From: Oscillospiraceae bacterium
GTDB lineage: Bacteria; Bacillota; Clostridia; Oscillospirales; Acutalibacteraceae
Direction of reading: 5' to 3'
NCBI GenBank assembly: GCA_031273775.1
Contig: JAISRF010000073.1
Coordinates: 1 to 12,134 of the forward strand
Length of the DNA: 12,134 bases
Shown: piece by piece, positions 1 to 8,502 of the stretch
Numbering within the stretch: the stretch's first letter is position 1
How the letters are laid out: every line of letters begins with the position of its first letter
Notes under the pieces: model-generated
Databases searched by the model: none
Told to the model about the DNA's origin: nothing
The model's input: only the letters and a program-made list of their open reading frames with translations
Translations under genes and position numbers: made by a program

Positions 1-929
1 TTCTTTTCTTTGTTATGCCGCCAGTCAACAGGCGGTTCTATTTCCGGAGAGCCAAATTCCGTTCTTGGAGGCCCATCGACCGGTGTTCCGCCGTTTAGCG
101 CCGGCTTGTTAATTTTTACTTTTTTATTTTTCAAATGCTGCATAACCAGAACAACTACCACAGCAGAGAGAATTAGAACAATGCAAATCAGAACAACAGT
201 GAACCCACCGGATTTTTTTGCGCCCGGCTGTGAAACCGTTCCGAGCGCCCGGCTTTCACCATTTGCCGCCAAACTGTCTGCGGCGGACTTGACTTCACCC
301 GCTGATTCAGCCCAACTGCTTTCCGGCGCTTTTTCTCCGCTTTCCGTCAACGATAAATGCTCATCCGGCTGCCCGAAAACGCTGTAATCGTTTTCGAAAA
401 CTCTGCCGTCAATCTTAACACTGATCCGGTCGCTGACAGCTTCCGATACGGTTATGACCAGGGACTTGTTTCTTAAATTTACCTTGCAGGCATCCGAGAA
501 ATGCGTTGTTCCATCGGAAAATTCCAGAGTGAAATCATCGCTGTGTATGTTCAAAAATTTAACCGTGCAACCGCGGGAATCCTGTGAAACCGCAAAGACT
601 GTGGCAACCGTAACCGCTTTGCCGTCAGAATCGGTCAATTCAAGCTCCGTTTCACTTAAACGCTTATTCAGTCTCAGATAATAATACTCCGCTTTTTCAC
701 CCTCTCCGGAATTTGCTGTAAGGCGGGCTAAAACCGATGTCCCGTAAAATTCGGCGGGATTGAATGAAAACATAACGGTGCCTTGCAGCGTCCGGTTGGT
801 CTCATCATACCGGATTTCACCGCTTGACAGAGCGGATGAACCGTCATAAGGGGCGGCCCACACGGCACCGCTTGCCGCAAAACACAACACCGGCAAAAGC
901 AAAGCAAATATTTTCCGACATTTTCTCAC
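1..929 (-). CDS. Exported single-pass membrane protein with extracytoplasmic domain (3' end beyond window)
   Basis: The frame is open from the start codon to the window edge (309 codons seen, no stop), so the C-terminus is missing. Residues 1-26 form a signal peptide: basic VRKCRK, a hydrophobic core, and an AVWAA-type cleavage region. Residues 27 to about 235 form a polar, probably beta-rich extracytoplasmic domain with two cysteines (about 121 and 148), followed by a Ser/Glu/Ala-rich stalk. Residues about 243-264 are a membrane helix, followed by a basic stop-transfer KNKKVK and a proline-rich cytosolic tail. I chose GTG at 929 because GGTGA lies 5 nt upstream (939-935); an in-frame GTG at 938 is the alternative. 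It follows the Hsp70/actin-like gene by 41 bp and is the last visible gene of the operon. I recognise no family. By topology it could connect the cell surface with the cytosolic ATPase and tubulin-like partners, which is inference. Confidence 0.85.
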   Translation of the reverse strand, partial: MRKCRKIFALLLPVLCFAASGAVWAAPYDGSSALSSGEIRYDETNRTLQGTVMFSFNPAEFYGTSVLARLTANSGEGEKAEYYYLRLNKRLSETELELTDSDGKAVTVATVFAVSQDSRGCTVKFLNIHSDDFTLEFSDGTTHFSDACKVNLRNKSLVITVSEAVSDRISVKIDGRVFENDYSVFGQPDEHLSLTESGEKAPESSWAESAGEVKSAADSLAANGESRALGTVSQPGAKKSGGFTVVLICIVLILSAVVVVLVMQHLKNKKVKINKPALNGGTPVDGPPRTEFGSPEIEPPVDWRHNKEK

Positions 930-970
930 AAGATTCACCGCCCAGCTTTATTCGCTATGCCGCCGTATCC

Positions 971-3900
971 TTAATTTTCCGCCGTGAGCGCGTTCAGGCG
1001 GCTTTCCAGCAAAATTGCCGCAATGCACTCGTCTTTCACGCAATCCGCCGCGTTAAATCTGGTCAGCGCGGTCTTTGCGTCCTGAATGAGTTGGTTTGAC
1101 CGTGTGCTTTCCATTCTGTCCCAGGCAAGACGTTCCAACATGGACACCGGCTCCGAAAGGTACAGTGAAAATTCGTTGGGTTTCACTGCGTCCGCCGCCT
1201 TTTTCAGCGTGGAAAGCAACACTTCGTACGCATTTTTTATGTCGGCGTTTGAGCCGTCTACCGCCTTGGCGGCAGTCTCGGGGGGAACACCGACCCCCGC
1301 GCTTCCCGCCAAACCGTCCGGTGGGTTTACATAATCCGCAAGTCCCGTCACCACTTCTTCCTTTTGGCCGGACTCCGGCTGATGAATCAGCAGGTTAAAA
1401 TCATCGCCCTTGCCCAAAATCCTTTTGAACATCCCCACGGCAATCTTCCCGAAAACGGTGTCGGAAAAATTTTTGAGAGAATTTTGACAGAGACAGAGTT
1501 TTAATCCGAAAGAGCCGCAGCCCGCGAGGCAAACATTGAACACTTCATCCCCGACCGTGATTTTTCGCTCATCCTCCAGCTTTTTCAGGTAACGGGCGAC
1601 CAGATAAAACAGGGCAAGATATTTTATTCTGAGCGCTCCGACAAACCTGCCGTAACGGGTCTTCATTTCCAGAACATTGTAATTGATGTCGCACTTTTCC
1701 AGCAGCATATCCAACGCTCCGGAGGAGTTTACATAATCTGAGCTGTCGCCCGAAAGCACAGTGCCCAGCGGCACCGTGACATTTTCAGCCCACTTACAGC
1801 GGTAGGTAATCAGCTTGTTTACCGCCGCCTCGTACACTTCTACGGGGAATCCGCTTTCCAGCACGTGATTCGCCGTCCACAAGTCACGGAAATCCATATC
1901 GCCGCGCACAAACTGGGCGAAGGTTCGTCGAACTAAAACCTCGCCGGCAAAGCGCACCGACCACTGTCCCCGCATTTCGGGGCTGGGTTCCCCGCCCTTG
2001 TCCCAGGCGGAAATATCGGTGGTACCGCCTCCGATATCCACCAGCAGATATCCGGCGTGCCCAACGCTATTTTTGCTCTTGAAATATTCGCCCGCGGCGG
2101 CGGCTTCGGTAGTGGCCCTGTGTTCCAGATTTACGCCCAGTTGCATACCGGAAACTTCCGACAGATATCTGAACACCTTGTCCCAGGAATCCTGAAAACC
2201 CTCGTGTTGTTCAGCGTATGGGTAAGAATGATAAACCGTTACCTTGCGGGCATTGTTCATCCGGGCGCAAAGCAGCGCGTTTTCCAGCACATCCGACAAA
2301 AACAGCCGGGCGGCGACCGCCCTTGTTTGGGAAAGGGTATCGAAATCGTCGCTGAATTTAAGCCGATCGTAAATGTCCACGGACGCCGGATCTCCGCCGT
2401 CAAGTTGCGCGACAAAATCCAAGGCTCTGCTCCATATTACCGAATTGGAAAAGAAAGCCCGCCCGAAAACATGAACCGTTTCACCGCCGGTAACGGGTTT
2501 TCCCTTGTCGTCTCTCACCTCGAAAAGCTGCCCGAAAGAAAAGAATTTGCTGATCTTGTCCTTTTGGTCGGTATTCAGGTACAGGCGGCGCTGTTCCTCA
2601 TATTGCTCCGTGTCGTCAACGACCACCGGGAGGAAATATTTGTCAGGGGAATCTACCGGTCCGGATTTTTCGGTGTACTGCGAAAGCCCGGATTCCCCCC
2701 CGCGGCGCGGCGCGATGTAACAGTTGGTGCTGGTGGTTCCGAAATCAATCCCTACCCGCATGTCCCGGTCAAACACCGCGTTCGGTTGCTCGGATTTATA
2801 CATTTCGGAATCGTGTCGGATAATCAGATGACCGAAAGAGGTAACGGTACCGTCGCTGTTGCCGCGGGAAAGGCCGATGGCATCGGCTATCCGCAGGGAG
2901 TGGAACACCCGGAATTCGCCAGTCAGGCGAGCATCGTGCATGTGCGTTTTTGCGGTATAGGCCTTTACCGGGGAATTCCCCCGGGCCCAAACCGAAAACT
3001 CCAGTCCGCCCTTCCCAATTTCGTGGGACGCCCTCACAAGTGGATCCAGCACAGCCTCACCGCCGAAGGGTTTGACTGTTTCCACCGCTGAAACGTAATA
3101 GCTTTTCCACATTTCGGGCGGCAGGTTCACGTTGGGCCAAAGGCTTATCTGCGGCAACTTCGCCGTCCAGTAAATCTCATTGGTGGGGTAAACGCGGCTG
3201 AAACTCATCAGTTCACCGCCCACCGGAACCGTCAGAGTACATTTTATGTGGAAATTCACCAGGTCGTTTTCCGGTTCGGGCAGCAGCTCGCACCGACACA
3301 AACCGCTTTTGTCGCCGGTATAAGACTCCAAAAAGGCGACAAACTCCCTGGACACCGGCGGAATGACGTACAGCTTTGATTTTATCCTTGAAAAGCGGTT
3401 TTCGAACACATTGTCCGGCATGTAACACAGCGCGATCGGCGAAAAATCCCCGCTGTCTACATAAACAAGCGCGGCGTCCGAAAATATGGGTCCTGGAGGC
3501 AGCTCCTCGGGAGGGGGAGCGATTTTCATGATGGCACCCAGTCCCAGGGCGGCGGCGCTTCTTTCCGCGTCTGTTTCCAGCCGTTTCTCTTCAGGGGTCA
3601 TATTCTGCCTTGTCCGGCTCTCAAACGCCGACCGCTGGTCGACCGGTATGGCCGTATCCTCGTTAAGCCCGCGTAAAAGATCCGCCTTGAACTTTTCAAC
3701 GCCCGCTTTAACCCCGTTCTTCCTCTGCAGTTCCAGCCACAGAAACAGCTTTTTCGCGGTAACGCCAAGCGCCTTCGTGAAGGTAAAACCTGGGTCAAGC
3801 ACAGTGACCGGATCCAGCCACATGCCCTTATTTTCCACATGGTCATAGCGGTACCAGGAAATGCCATCAAAAAGATTGGCGGGGTAACTTTTGAAGGGGC

Positions 3901-4390
3901 ATATCCCGATTTCCGGAACCAGAATGGCAAATGGGATATCCTTGTAATAAAAAACCGTAAAGCTGTTCGCGCCCTCCGGCCAGCCGCAACTTTCCTTGAA
4001 GCTTTCCAGGACGACCATACCCAGCAGAGAAGAAAAATCAAAGGTTTGTACGCTAGGTTTTTCGGACAGATAATCCCGCAGAGCCAAAAGGGTCATCATC
4101 CCCCGCCACTCATACAGCGCCCACGAATCTTCTTGGCCGAGTGTCGCCGCTGTGACAATCAGGTTGTCATAATTTTTAATCAGTTTGATGTAATGCATGG
4201 CGTGAGCCGCCGGGGACGGAATGGCATGGTCTTGGGAAAGGTGAAGATCCGTGCCTGAAAGCACCTGTATGCTTTTGGCAATTTTTTCTAAATCAATTTC
4301 CGCGTTCGCGCGTACAAAACCGACTTTGTGTTGCGTTTGGCCGCTGAGTTCCTCGGGCAGAAGGTATGTGTTCCATTCTTTAGTTGGCAT
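971..4390 (-). CDS. Large protein with C-terminal actin/Hsp70-type ATPase domain
   Basis: 1139 residues, no signal peptide or membrane helix, so cytosolic. The actin/Hsp70 fold is shown by three nucleotide-binding motifs: phosphate-1 VGIDFGTTSTN (546-556), phosphate-2 LLVDIGGGTTDIS (about 782-794) and an adenosine-type CLAGCGSFGLKL (954-965). The stretch TEAAAAGEYF (about 761-770) resembles the Hsp70 EP-AAA connecting motif. The ~545 residues before the ATPase match nothing I know; a proline-rich linker (APPPEELPPGP) lies near 290-301. A helical tail follows the ATPase, and I see no canonical Hsp70 substrate-binding domain. Start: GGAGG (4405-4401) lies 10 nt before ATG 4390, directly after the stop of the tubulin-like gene; starting further upstream would overlap that gene. 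Large ATPases of this fold such as SrfB-like proteins are possible relatives, but I cannot confirm this. The ATPase fold is secure; the cellular role is unknown. Confidence 0.93.
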   Translation of the reverse strand: MPTKEWNTYLLPEELSGQTQHKVGFVRANAEIDLEKIAKSIQVLSGTDLHLSQDHAIPSPAAHAMHYIKLIKNYDNLIVTAATLGQEDSWALYEWRGMMTLLALRDYLSEKPSVQTFDFSSLLGMVVLESFKESCGWPEGANSFTVFYYKDIPFAILVPEIGICPFKSYPANLFDGISWYRYDHVENKGMWLDPVTVLDPGFTFTKALGVTAKKLFLWLELQRKNGVKAGVEKFKADLLRGLNEDTAIPVDQRSAFESRTRQNMTPEEKRLETDAERSAAALGLGAIMKIAPPPEELPPGPIFSDAALVYVDSGDFSPIALCYMPDNVFENRFSRIKSKLYVIPPVSREFVAFLESYTGDKSGLCRCELLPEPENDLVNFHIKCTLTVPVGGELMSFSRVYPTNEIYWTAKLPQISLWPNVNLPPEMWKSYYVSAVETVKPFGGEAVLDPLVRASHEIGKGGLEFSVWARGNSPVKAYTAKTHMHDARLTGEFRVFHSLRIADAIGLSRGNSDGTVTSFGHLIIRHDSEMYKSEQPNAVFDRDMRVGIDFGTTSTNCYIAPRRGGESGLSQYTEKSGPVDSPDKYFLPVVVDDTEQYEEQRRLYLNTDQKDKISKFFSFGQLFEVRDDKGKPVTGGETVHVFGRAFFSNSVIWSRALDFVAQLDGGDPASVDIYDRLKFSDDFDTLSQTRAVAARLFLSDVLENALLCARMNNARKVTVYHSYPYAEQHEGFQDSWDKVFRYLSEVSGMQLGVNLEHRATTEAAAAGEYFKSKNSVGHAGYLLVDIGGGTTDISAWDKGGEPSPEMRGQWSVRFAGEVLVRRTFAQFVRGDMDFRDLWTANHVLESGFPVEVYEAAVNKLITYRCKWAENVTVPLGTVLSGDSSDYVNSSGALDMLLEKCDINYNVLEMKTRYGRFVGALRIKYLALFYLVARYLKKLEDERKITVGDEVFNVCLAGCGSFGLKLCLCQNSLKNFSDTVFGKIAVGMFKRILGKGDDFNLLIHQPESGQKEEVVTGLADYVNPPDGLAGSAGVGVPPETAAKAVDGSNADIKNAYEVLLSTLKKAADAVKPNEFSLYLSEPVSMLERLAWDRMESTRSNQLIQDAKTALTRFNAADCVKDECIAAILLESRLNALTAEN

Positions 4391-4406
4391 TGTTTTATAT
4401 CCTCCG

Positions 4407-6038
4407 TCAGTTTTTGCAAAAGGCATATGCCTTGCTGAAATATTCCGCCGCCCGCGCGGAAATGTCGCCGCTCCCAAAGGATTGCGTCTGCAGCCGGTTG
4501 CCCACCTTTGTGCTGTTTACATCCGCGTCTTCTCCGGAAAAGACCTTAGAATGGTCGGAAAGATACGCGATTTCGTCGAGCAGCCCTTCTTTTCTGTCAG
4601 TGTCAAGTTTTTTGCAAACTTTAACCAAACTCTGCAAGTAACTTAACTCTGCGAACCCCACACGCCCGGGGTCGTTTTCATCATCGGAGGACCAATCATG
4701 CCCGGTACAGAGCACATCGCGCAGGTAACGCACAAAGCCGGCGCAGTAGCTGTACACTTGCTCGGACGCCTGCTTCAATAACTCGAAATCATCCGCGCCC
4801 ATTTTGCCGAAACCCCCGTGAATCCGCTTTACAATGGGGATTTGCTGACTTTCCCCCGGCCCGGCAAGCGCGAAGCCCGCCTTTACGGTGGTGATGACGA
4901 ACACACAAAACCGCAGCATAGCGCTCACTTTCCTTCGGTAATCGGTTGGCATATTTTCCCATTCTATTTTCGGCACGGGCGCGTCTCCGGTGGAAAGGCA
5001 GTACGTGTAAATGTTGCTGTCGTTCACGCTCCCCGGCAATTCCGCAGCATCTTGGCTGAAAAAATGTCCCAGCGCGCCGGCGGCGAAAAATTCCGCCGCG
5101 TGAAAATGGTTTTCCTGCTCCCTGTCGCCATCTACGTAATATTTGGCCGTGGAATCCAAATGGTTACCGCCTAAAACGTACAGTGTGTCGAAAATGAAAT
5201 CCTTATTATCCTTCCGGCGTACCATTTTGGCATCCTTGCCGTACTGTTCCAGCGCCACCTTGCTTTTGATGAAAAATTCGCTTTCCAAAACCCGGATGTC
5301 GTTTTGATCGGGTTCGGCTTTGCCCTCAATATTTTTGGGAATACCGAAATACGGAAGCATTAATGCCCCCGATATGTGCAAATGTTCGTTCGCCTGAGGG
5401 CTTATTTTTTTTGCTGTCTCCCGGAAATACCGCGCGATATTGGAATAAACCGACGCGCCCGTTCCGCCGAAGACCGACCCGGCTATAAACACCCGTGTCT
5501 CGCGGTTGGCTTTTAACGCTTCCGTTATCCCATAGGCCAAATTCAGACTGTTGTCATTTTTGAACCCGCCTGACTTTAACATAGCCTTGAACAGCAACGC
5601 CCCGATCGATGGGTGCCCGTAAAAACCCTTTTGGGTGCTCTGGTTCTGTTCATCCCGGCTGTACAAAGCGTTCAGAAGCACCTTGTCCGTCTGACTGGTT
5701 TTGTCACTGACCATGGTGTTTTTCAAGGTGGTTTCGGCGTCTACGTCCAAAAGCTGTGAAAGCGCCCCGTCAAAACTCCAGTCGTTCTCTTTGATTTGGG
5801 CGGTCGCGAACTCGCAGGCCTTCGCGGGGTTGATTACGCTTTTCAAATCGGCGTAACGGCTGCGGGCTTTTTTGGCCGAAAGGGTGTTGCCACAGTTGGA
5901 ATCTTTGTCAATAATCAGCGATACCAGTTCAACCGGTCCAATCATTCCCATGGCTGCGGCGTGGGTACAGGCTTCCATCACCCGGGCTCCTGTACCGCCG
6001 ATAAAAATGACCACATTGTAGCTTTGGGTGTTTGGCAT
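4407..6038 (-). CDS. Tubulin/FtsZ-superfamily protein (Tubulin_2-like)
   Basis: 543 residues, soluble. An N-terminal strand runs into a glycine loop, VVIFIGGTGARV (9-20), the position of the first nucleotide-binding loop of tubulins. The signature loop follows at 188-200 (VFGGTGASVYSN), a variant of tubulin GGGTG[ST]G. A helix around 310-327 (HFHAAEFFAAGALGHFF) sits where the T7 loop and H8 helix would lie. I do not see the FtsZ NxDxxD form there, so GTP hydrolysis may differ or be lost. This arrangement fits bacterial tubulin-like proteins distinct from FtsZ, of the kind Pfam calls Tubulin_2; I assign it from the motifs, not from a search. AAGGAG lies about 8 nt before ATG 6038. Gaps are 32 bp to the membrane protein gene upstream and 16 bp to the Hsp70/actin-like gene downstream, so the two NTPases are probably made together. 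Filament formation is inference. Confidence 0.88.
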   Translation of the reverse strand: MPNTQSYNVVIFIGGTGARVMEACTHAAAMGMIGPVELVSLIIDKDSNCGNTLSAKKARSRYADLKSVINPAKACEFATAQIKENDWSFDGALSQLLDVDAETTLKNTMVSDKTSQTDKVLLNALYSRDEQNQSTQKGFYGHPSIGALLFKAMLKSGGFKNDNSLNLAYGITEALKANRETRVFIAGSVFGGTGASVYSNIARYFRETAKKISPQANEHLHISGALMLPYFGIPKNIEGKAEPDQNDIRVLESEFFIKSKVALEQYGKDAKMVRRKDNKDFIFDTLYVLGGNHLDSTAKYYVDGDREQENHFHAAEFFAAGALGHFFSQDAAELPGSVNDSNIYTYCLSTGDAPVPKIEWENMPTDYRRKVSAMLRFCVFVITTVKAGFALAGPGESQQIPIVKRIHGGFGKMGADDFELLKQASEQVYSYCAGFVRYLRDVLCTGHDWSSDDENDPGRVGFAELSYLQSLVKVCKKLDTDRKEGLLDEIAYLSDHSKVFSGEDADVNSTKVGNRLQTQSFGSGDISARAAEYFSKAYAFCKN

Positions 6039-6070
6039 TTGCAGCGCTCCTTTTCTTTATAATGATTCGG

Positions 6071-6538
6071 TTAATAAGGGTGGAAAATGAAATAAGCCAC
6101 GGCGGAAAACGCGGTGCATATGACCGTCCCCGCACCGGAGCCAAGGGCGGCGGGGGCATAGTCGGTCAGCGAAAAGGTAACGGTCAGCCCCAAACCAAAC
6201 GCCCCCTGCGCCGCCGTAAGCGCGTAAGGTACCCACTTTTTCAACTTGAACCGTTTGCATTCCGGTACCTTGTGGGTGTACCAAAACCAAACTCCGTAAA
6301 GTATCAGCCCGATAAGTACAGGCCCTCCCAGCCACAGGGACGCCTCTTTCACCTTTTGAGTGTCGAAATTGTTGCTGCCCACCTCGTTTTCCGCAAAGAC
6401 ATTATTCCACAGCAATTCCGTTATACCGGTTCCCGCCAGAAAGGAAACCACTCCGGATATCCATTTTCCCCAGCTTTTCCACCTTGAAGTTCTTGATGTT
6501 AAAGACATAAACCCGCACAGCCTTTCTGATTTGATCAT
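6071..6538 (-). CDS. Four-pass integral membrane protein
   Basis: 155 residues with four hydrophobic segments at about 26-46, 68-87, 103-124 and 130-152. Basic residues cluster before the first segment (RTSRWKSWGKW) and between the second and third (KRFKLKK), which by the positive-inside rule puts both termini in the cytosol. The 47-67 loop and the short TDYAP loop would then lie outside. ATG 6538 is the furthest possible start because a TAA stop directly precedes it; GAAGAG lies 5 nt upstream. An internal ATG at 6508 would keep all four helices. It lies 76 bp after the lipoprotein gene and 32 bp before the tubulin-like gene. I recognise no family. Its place between a surface lipoprotein and cytosolic NTPases suggests a membrane anchor or channel part, which is inference. 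Confidence 0.8.
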   Translation of the reverse strand: MIKSERLCGFMSLTSRTSRWKSWGKWISGVVSFLAGTGITELLWNNVFAENEVGSNNFDTQKVKEASLWLGGPVLIGLILYGVWFWYTHKVPECKRFKLKKWVPYALTAAQGAFGLGLTVTFSLTDYAPAALGSGAGTVICTAFSAVAYFIFHPY

Positions 6539-6558
6539 TTATTCTCTTCGGGTCAAAT

Positions 6559-6579
6559 AATCCGCCCTTTGGGGCGATT
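6559..6579 (-). other. Small stem-loop between lipoprotein and membrane protein genes
   Basis: On the minus strand CGCCC-CAAA-GGGCG forms a 5-bp stem with a 4-nt loop. The outer AAT/ATT pairs extend it around one bulged G. No T run follows, so it is not a standard terminator. In the transcript it sits about 36 nt after the lipoprotein stop and 20 nt before the next start, where it could stabilise or process the mRNA. Its role is speculative. Confidence 0.3.
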
Positions 6580-6614
6580 CCACGAAGATACACCTCTGCT
6601 TGTAGCGGTGTAAT

Positions 6615-8459
6615 TCATTTTTTGGGGGCAAAGGAAAAATTGACCGCCACATCCGCCACCGTCTGACGCATTAAGTCCCAATACTGTTTCTGTTCCTCCA
6701 CCGACCCCGCCGTGCCGGAAAGGTACTTCACAAAATCCTCAAACAGCACGGTGGTTTGGCAAAGCGCGTCCACACGCTGAGTCCCTTCCGCAAGGTTCCG
6801 CTTGAAGGTGGCGCCCGTTATCCATGGTGGCATCGGCGGGGGAGTTTTGTTGTCGGCGACCACCGGAACACGCACGGACAGGTGGTTAAGCGCACTTGCC
6901 TTTAATATTTGCTCTATTTCGCTCACGTTGTTCAGCCTGATAATCAGATGAAGCGCGCCGCTTGGGGCATCCACCCTATACACGGTTTTAATCGCGCCAT
7001 TTTCGTAAAAGGCGTTGCTTTTGGGGAGGCCGGTTTTTGGGTAAAGTTCCAGCACTTTTTCAGTGTTGACCAGCGGGATTTCATCGCCGGTTTTCAGGTA
7101 TTTCGCCGGCTCTACAACCAGAAAATCTTTATAATCGTAATACGTCACTTCCTTCCACTCGTACTGTGAATCGCCAATCGGCGGGGCGCTTTCGCTTTCG
7201 GAGGAGCTTTGCGCCGAAGGCAAGTCCGATTTTTGCGCCACCTGTGACCGGTAAACCTTGATGCCGCCCACATCAACGTAATACCGCAGATCGTCCGTTT
7301 GGGCGGCGGAGGTATTGTCCGCCAAATCTTTCAGGGGTACGACCAAATGCACTGTCCCACTCTTTTTGTTGTCTTTGCTTGAACCTGCCGAATCCCACAA
7401 AAAGTTAAGGCAACGGTAAACAATTGACGCGTTGGGAAACAGCGCCTTTTGGTCAAGCTTCGTAAAATTCACGCTCCGGTTTGCGGTTTGCGGGTTGTAC
7501 TCCTCATAAGCGATTGTTTCGGATTCAAGCGTGATCACGTCCGAAAACTTTGTTTTTTGCAGACCACGTTTGGCGTAAAAGCTGATTTTATTGTATTGGC
7601 CATCCTGAGTAGCCGGATCGTTTTTTACCGCTGTATCGCCGCGTCCGTCAAAAGGTTTTAAGTATTCATCCAGCGCCTTTTCCAGATCTTTTAATTCCTC
7701 GGTAGGACCTATCATAATACAAAAAAACGGGCGCGCGCCGCGGGAATCGCTGTCGTAGTTTTCGTTGATTAGCCTGCGGTTTCCGTTTTGGTCTATATTG
7801 TCCGGATCAGGTACCGAAGCAAGTCCCGAAAAACCGGACATCACACGGAAAACGCTGATACTGCAATCTTCCTGATTGCCGGAAATATCAATCAAGTTCT
7901 TTGCCAGAGCAATATTTTCTACGTTTTGTTCCGCCAAATCGGTGATAAAAATATTCAGCGTTTGACTGTTAAAGACAACGCCTTCGTAACCTGCCGCCTT
8001 TGCCGCTGCCGAAAGATCCGGAATAAGTGTTTGCAGTGGCCCGAGCTTTTTAGCAGTTTGATCCCCTTTGAAAAACATGTTTACGTCGGTATAAAATCCT
8101 TCGGAAACAAAACCGCTTTTAAAATCTCCCTCTTTCTCTTTGCTAAATGTTACCCAGTCCAACCCGGTCCAATCACGATTAAGCGCATTGAACTCGTGGT
8201 TTTTGTATCCGCCCAGCTTCACGTAGAAAAAGTCCATTGCGCGAATGTACGCGCTGCCCTTTTTGTTCGCGTACCCCCACATAGAGTGGGTATTATCTAA
8301 ATAAAGCCGGGCGGTTATCTCCCCCGACCCAGGATTCACCTCACCCATTCCACGAATGTAATCCGGAACGCTGAGCGTTGGATTTTCCTCCGTGCATCCG
8401 ACCACAGCCATCAGTATAAAAGACGCCGCCAGCGCCAATAAAAGACATTTATTTCTCAC
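6615..8459 (-). CDS. Surface lipoprotein with von Willebrand A-like domain
   Basis: 614 residues from GTG 8459. Residues 1-22 are a lipoprotein signal: basic VRNK, a hydrophobic core, and lipobox VVGC with Cys22 as the predicted lipidated residue, so it should be anchored outside the membrane. A vWA-like fold is suggested by strand ARLYLDNTHSMWGY (D55, T57, S59; a Thr variant of the metal-binding DxSxS motif) and by strand NIFITDLAEQN (about 169-179) with D174 where vWA domains carry a metal-binding Asp. A third strand, FFCIMIGP, follows near 245-252 before a helix. A Ser/Glu linker (about 415-425) separates a C-terminal half rich in beta strands. First gene of the operon, 37 nt after the predicted transcription start. 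The vWA call rests on motifs and is less sure than the lipoprotein call. A ligand-binding or adhesion role at the surface is inferred. Confidence 0.88.
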   Translation of the reverse strand: MRNKCLLLALAASFILMAVVGCTEENPTLSVPDYIRGMGEVNPGSGEITARLYLDNTHSMWGYANKKGSAYIRAMDFFYVKLGGYKNHEFNALNRDWTGLDWVTFSKEKEGDFKSGFVSEGFYTDVNMFFKGDQTAKKLGPLQTLIPDLSAAAKAAGYEGVVFNSQTLNIFITDLAEQNVENIALAKNLIDISGNQEDCSISVFRVMSGFSGLASVPDPDNIDQNGNRRLINENYDSDSRGARPFFCIMIGPTEELKDLEKALDEYLKPFDGRGDTAVKNDPATQDGQYNKISFYAKRGLQKTKFSDVITLESETIAYEEYNPQTANRSVNFTKLDQKALFPNASIVYRCLNFLWDSAGSSKDNKKSGTVHLVVPLKDLADNTSAAQTDDLRYYVDVGGIKVYRSQVAQKSDLPSAQSSSESESAPPIGDSQYEWKEVTYYDYKDFLVVEPAKYLKTGDEIPLVNTEKVLELYPKTGLPKSNAFYENGAIKTVYRVDAPSGALHLIIRLNNVSEIEQILKASALNHLSVRVPVVADNKTPPPMPPWITGATFKRNLAEGTQRVDALCQTTVLFEDFVKYLSGTAGSVEEQKQYWDLMRQTVADVAVNFSFAPKK

Positions 8460-8467
8460 CTTTCGCG

Positions 8468-8475
8468 CCTCCTCC
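8468..8475 (-). promoter_or_regulatory. Ribosome binding site that fixes the lipoprotein start
   Basis: GGAGGAGG lies 8 nt before GTG 8459. An in-frame ATG at 8477 overlaps this sequence, so translation from the ATG would use up its own Shine-Dalgarno and leave none upstream. GTG 8459 is therefore preferred. It also gives a normal short lipoprotein signal peptide. Confidence 0.75.
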
Positions 8476-8502
8476 ATCTAAGATCATGTTTAAATTATGT
8501 TC

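Noticed and set aside
2057..3091. 344-codon open frame on the plus strand
   Set aside because: It lies wholly inside the well-supported Hsp70/actin-like gene on the other strand, including its ATPase motifs. Its residues show no recognisable domain, and long antisense frames are common opposite GC-biased coding DNA.
3839..4258. 139-codon plus-strand frame, with other plus-strand frames across 1-6500
   Set aside because: All are antisense to minus-strand genes with clear motifs, signal peptides or membrane segments, and none has a good start signal or family match.
6402..6593. 63-codon minus-strand frame from a GTG, filling the gap before and overlapping the four-pass membrane protein
   Set aside because: It has no proper ribosome binding site and is basic with no family likeness. 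It overlaps the start of a longer hydrophobic gene with convincing topology. It remains possible as a small overlapping gene, but I cannot support it.
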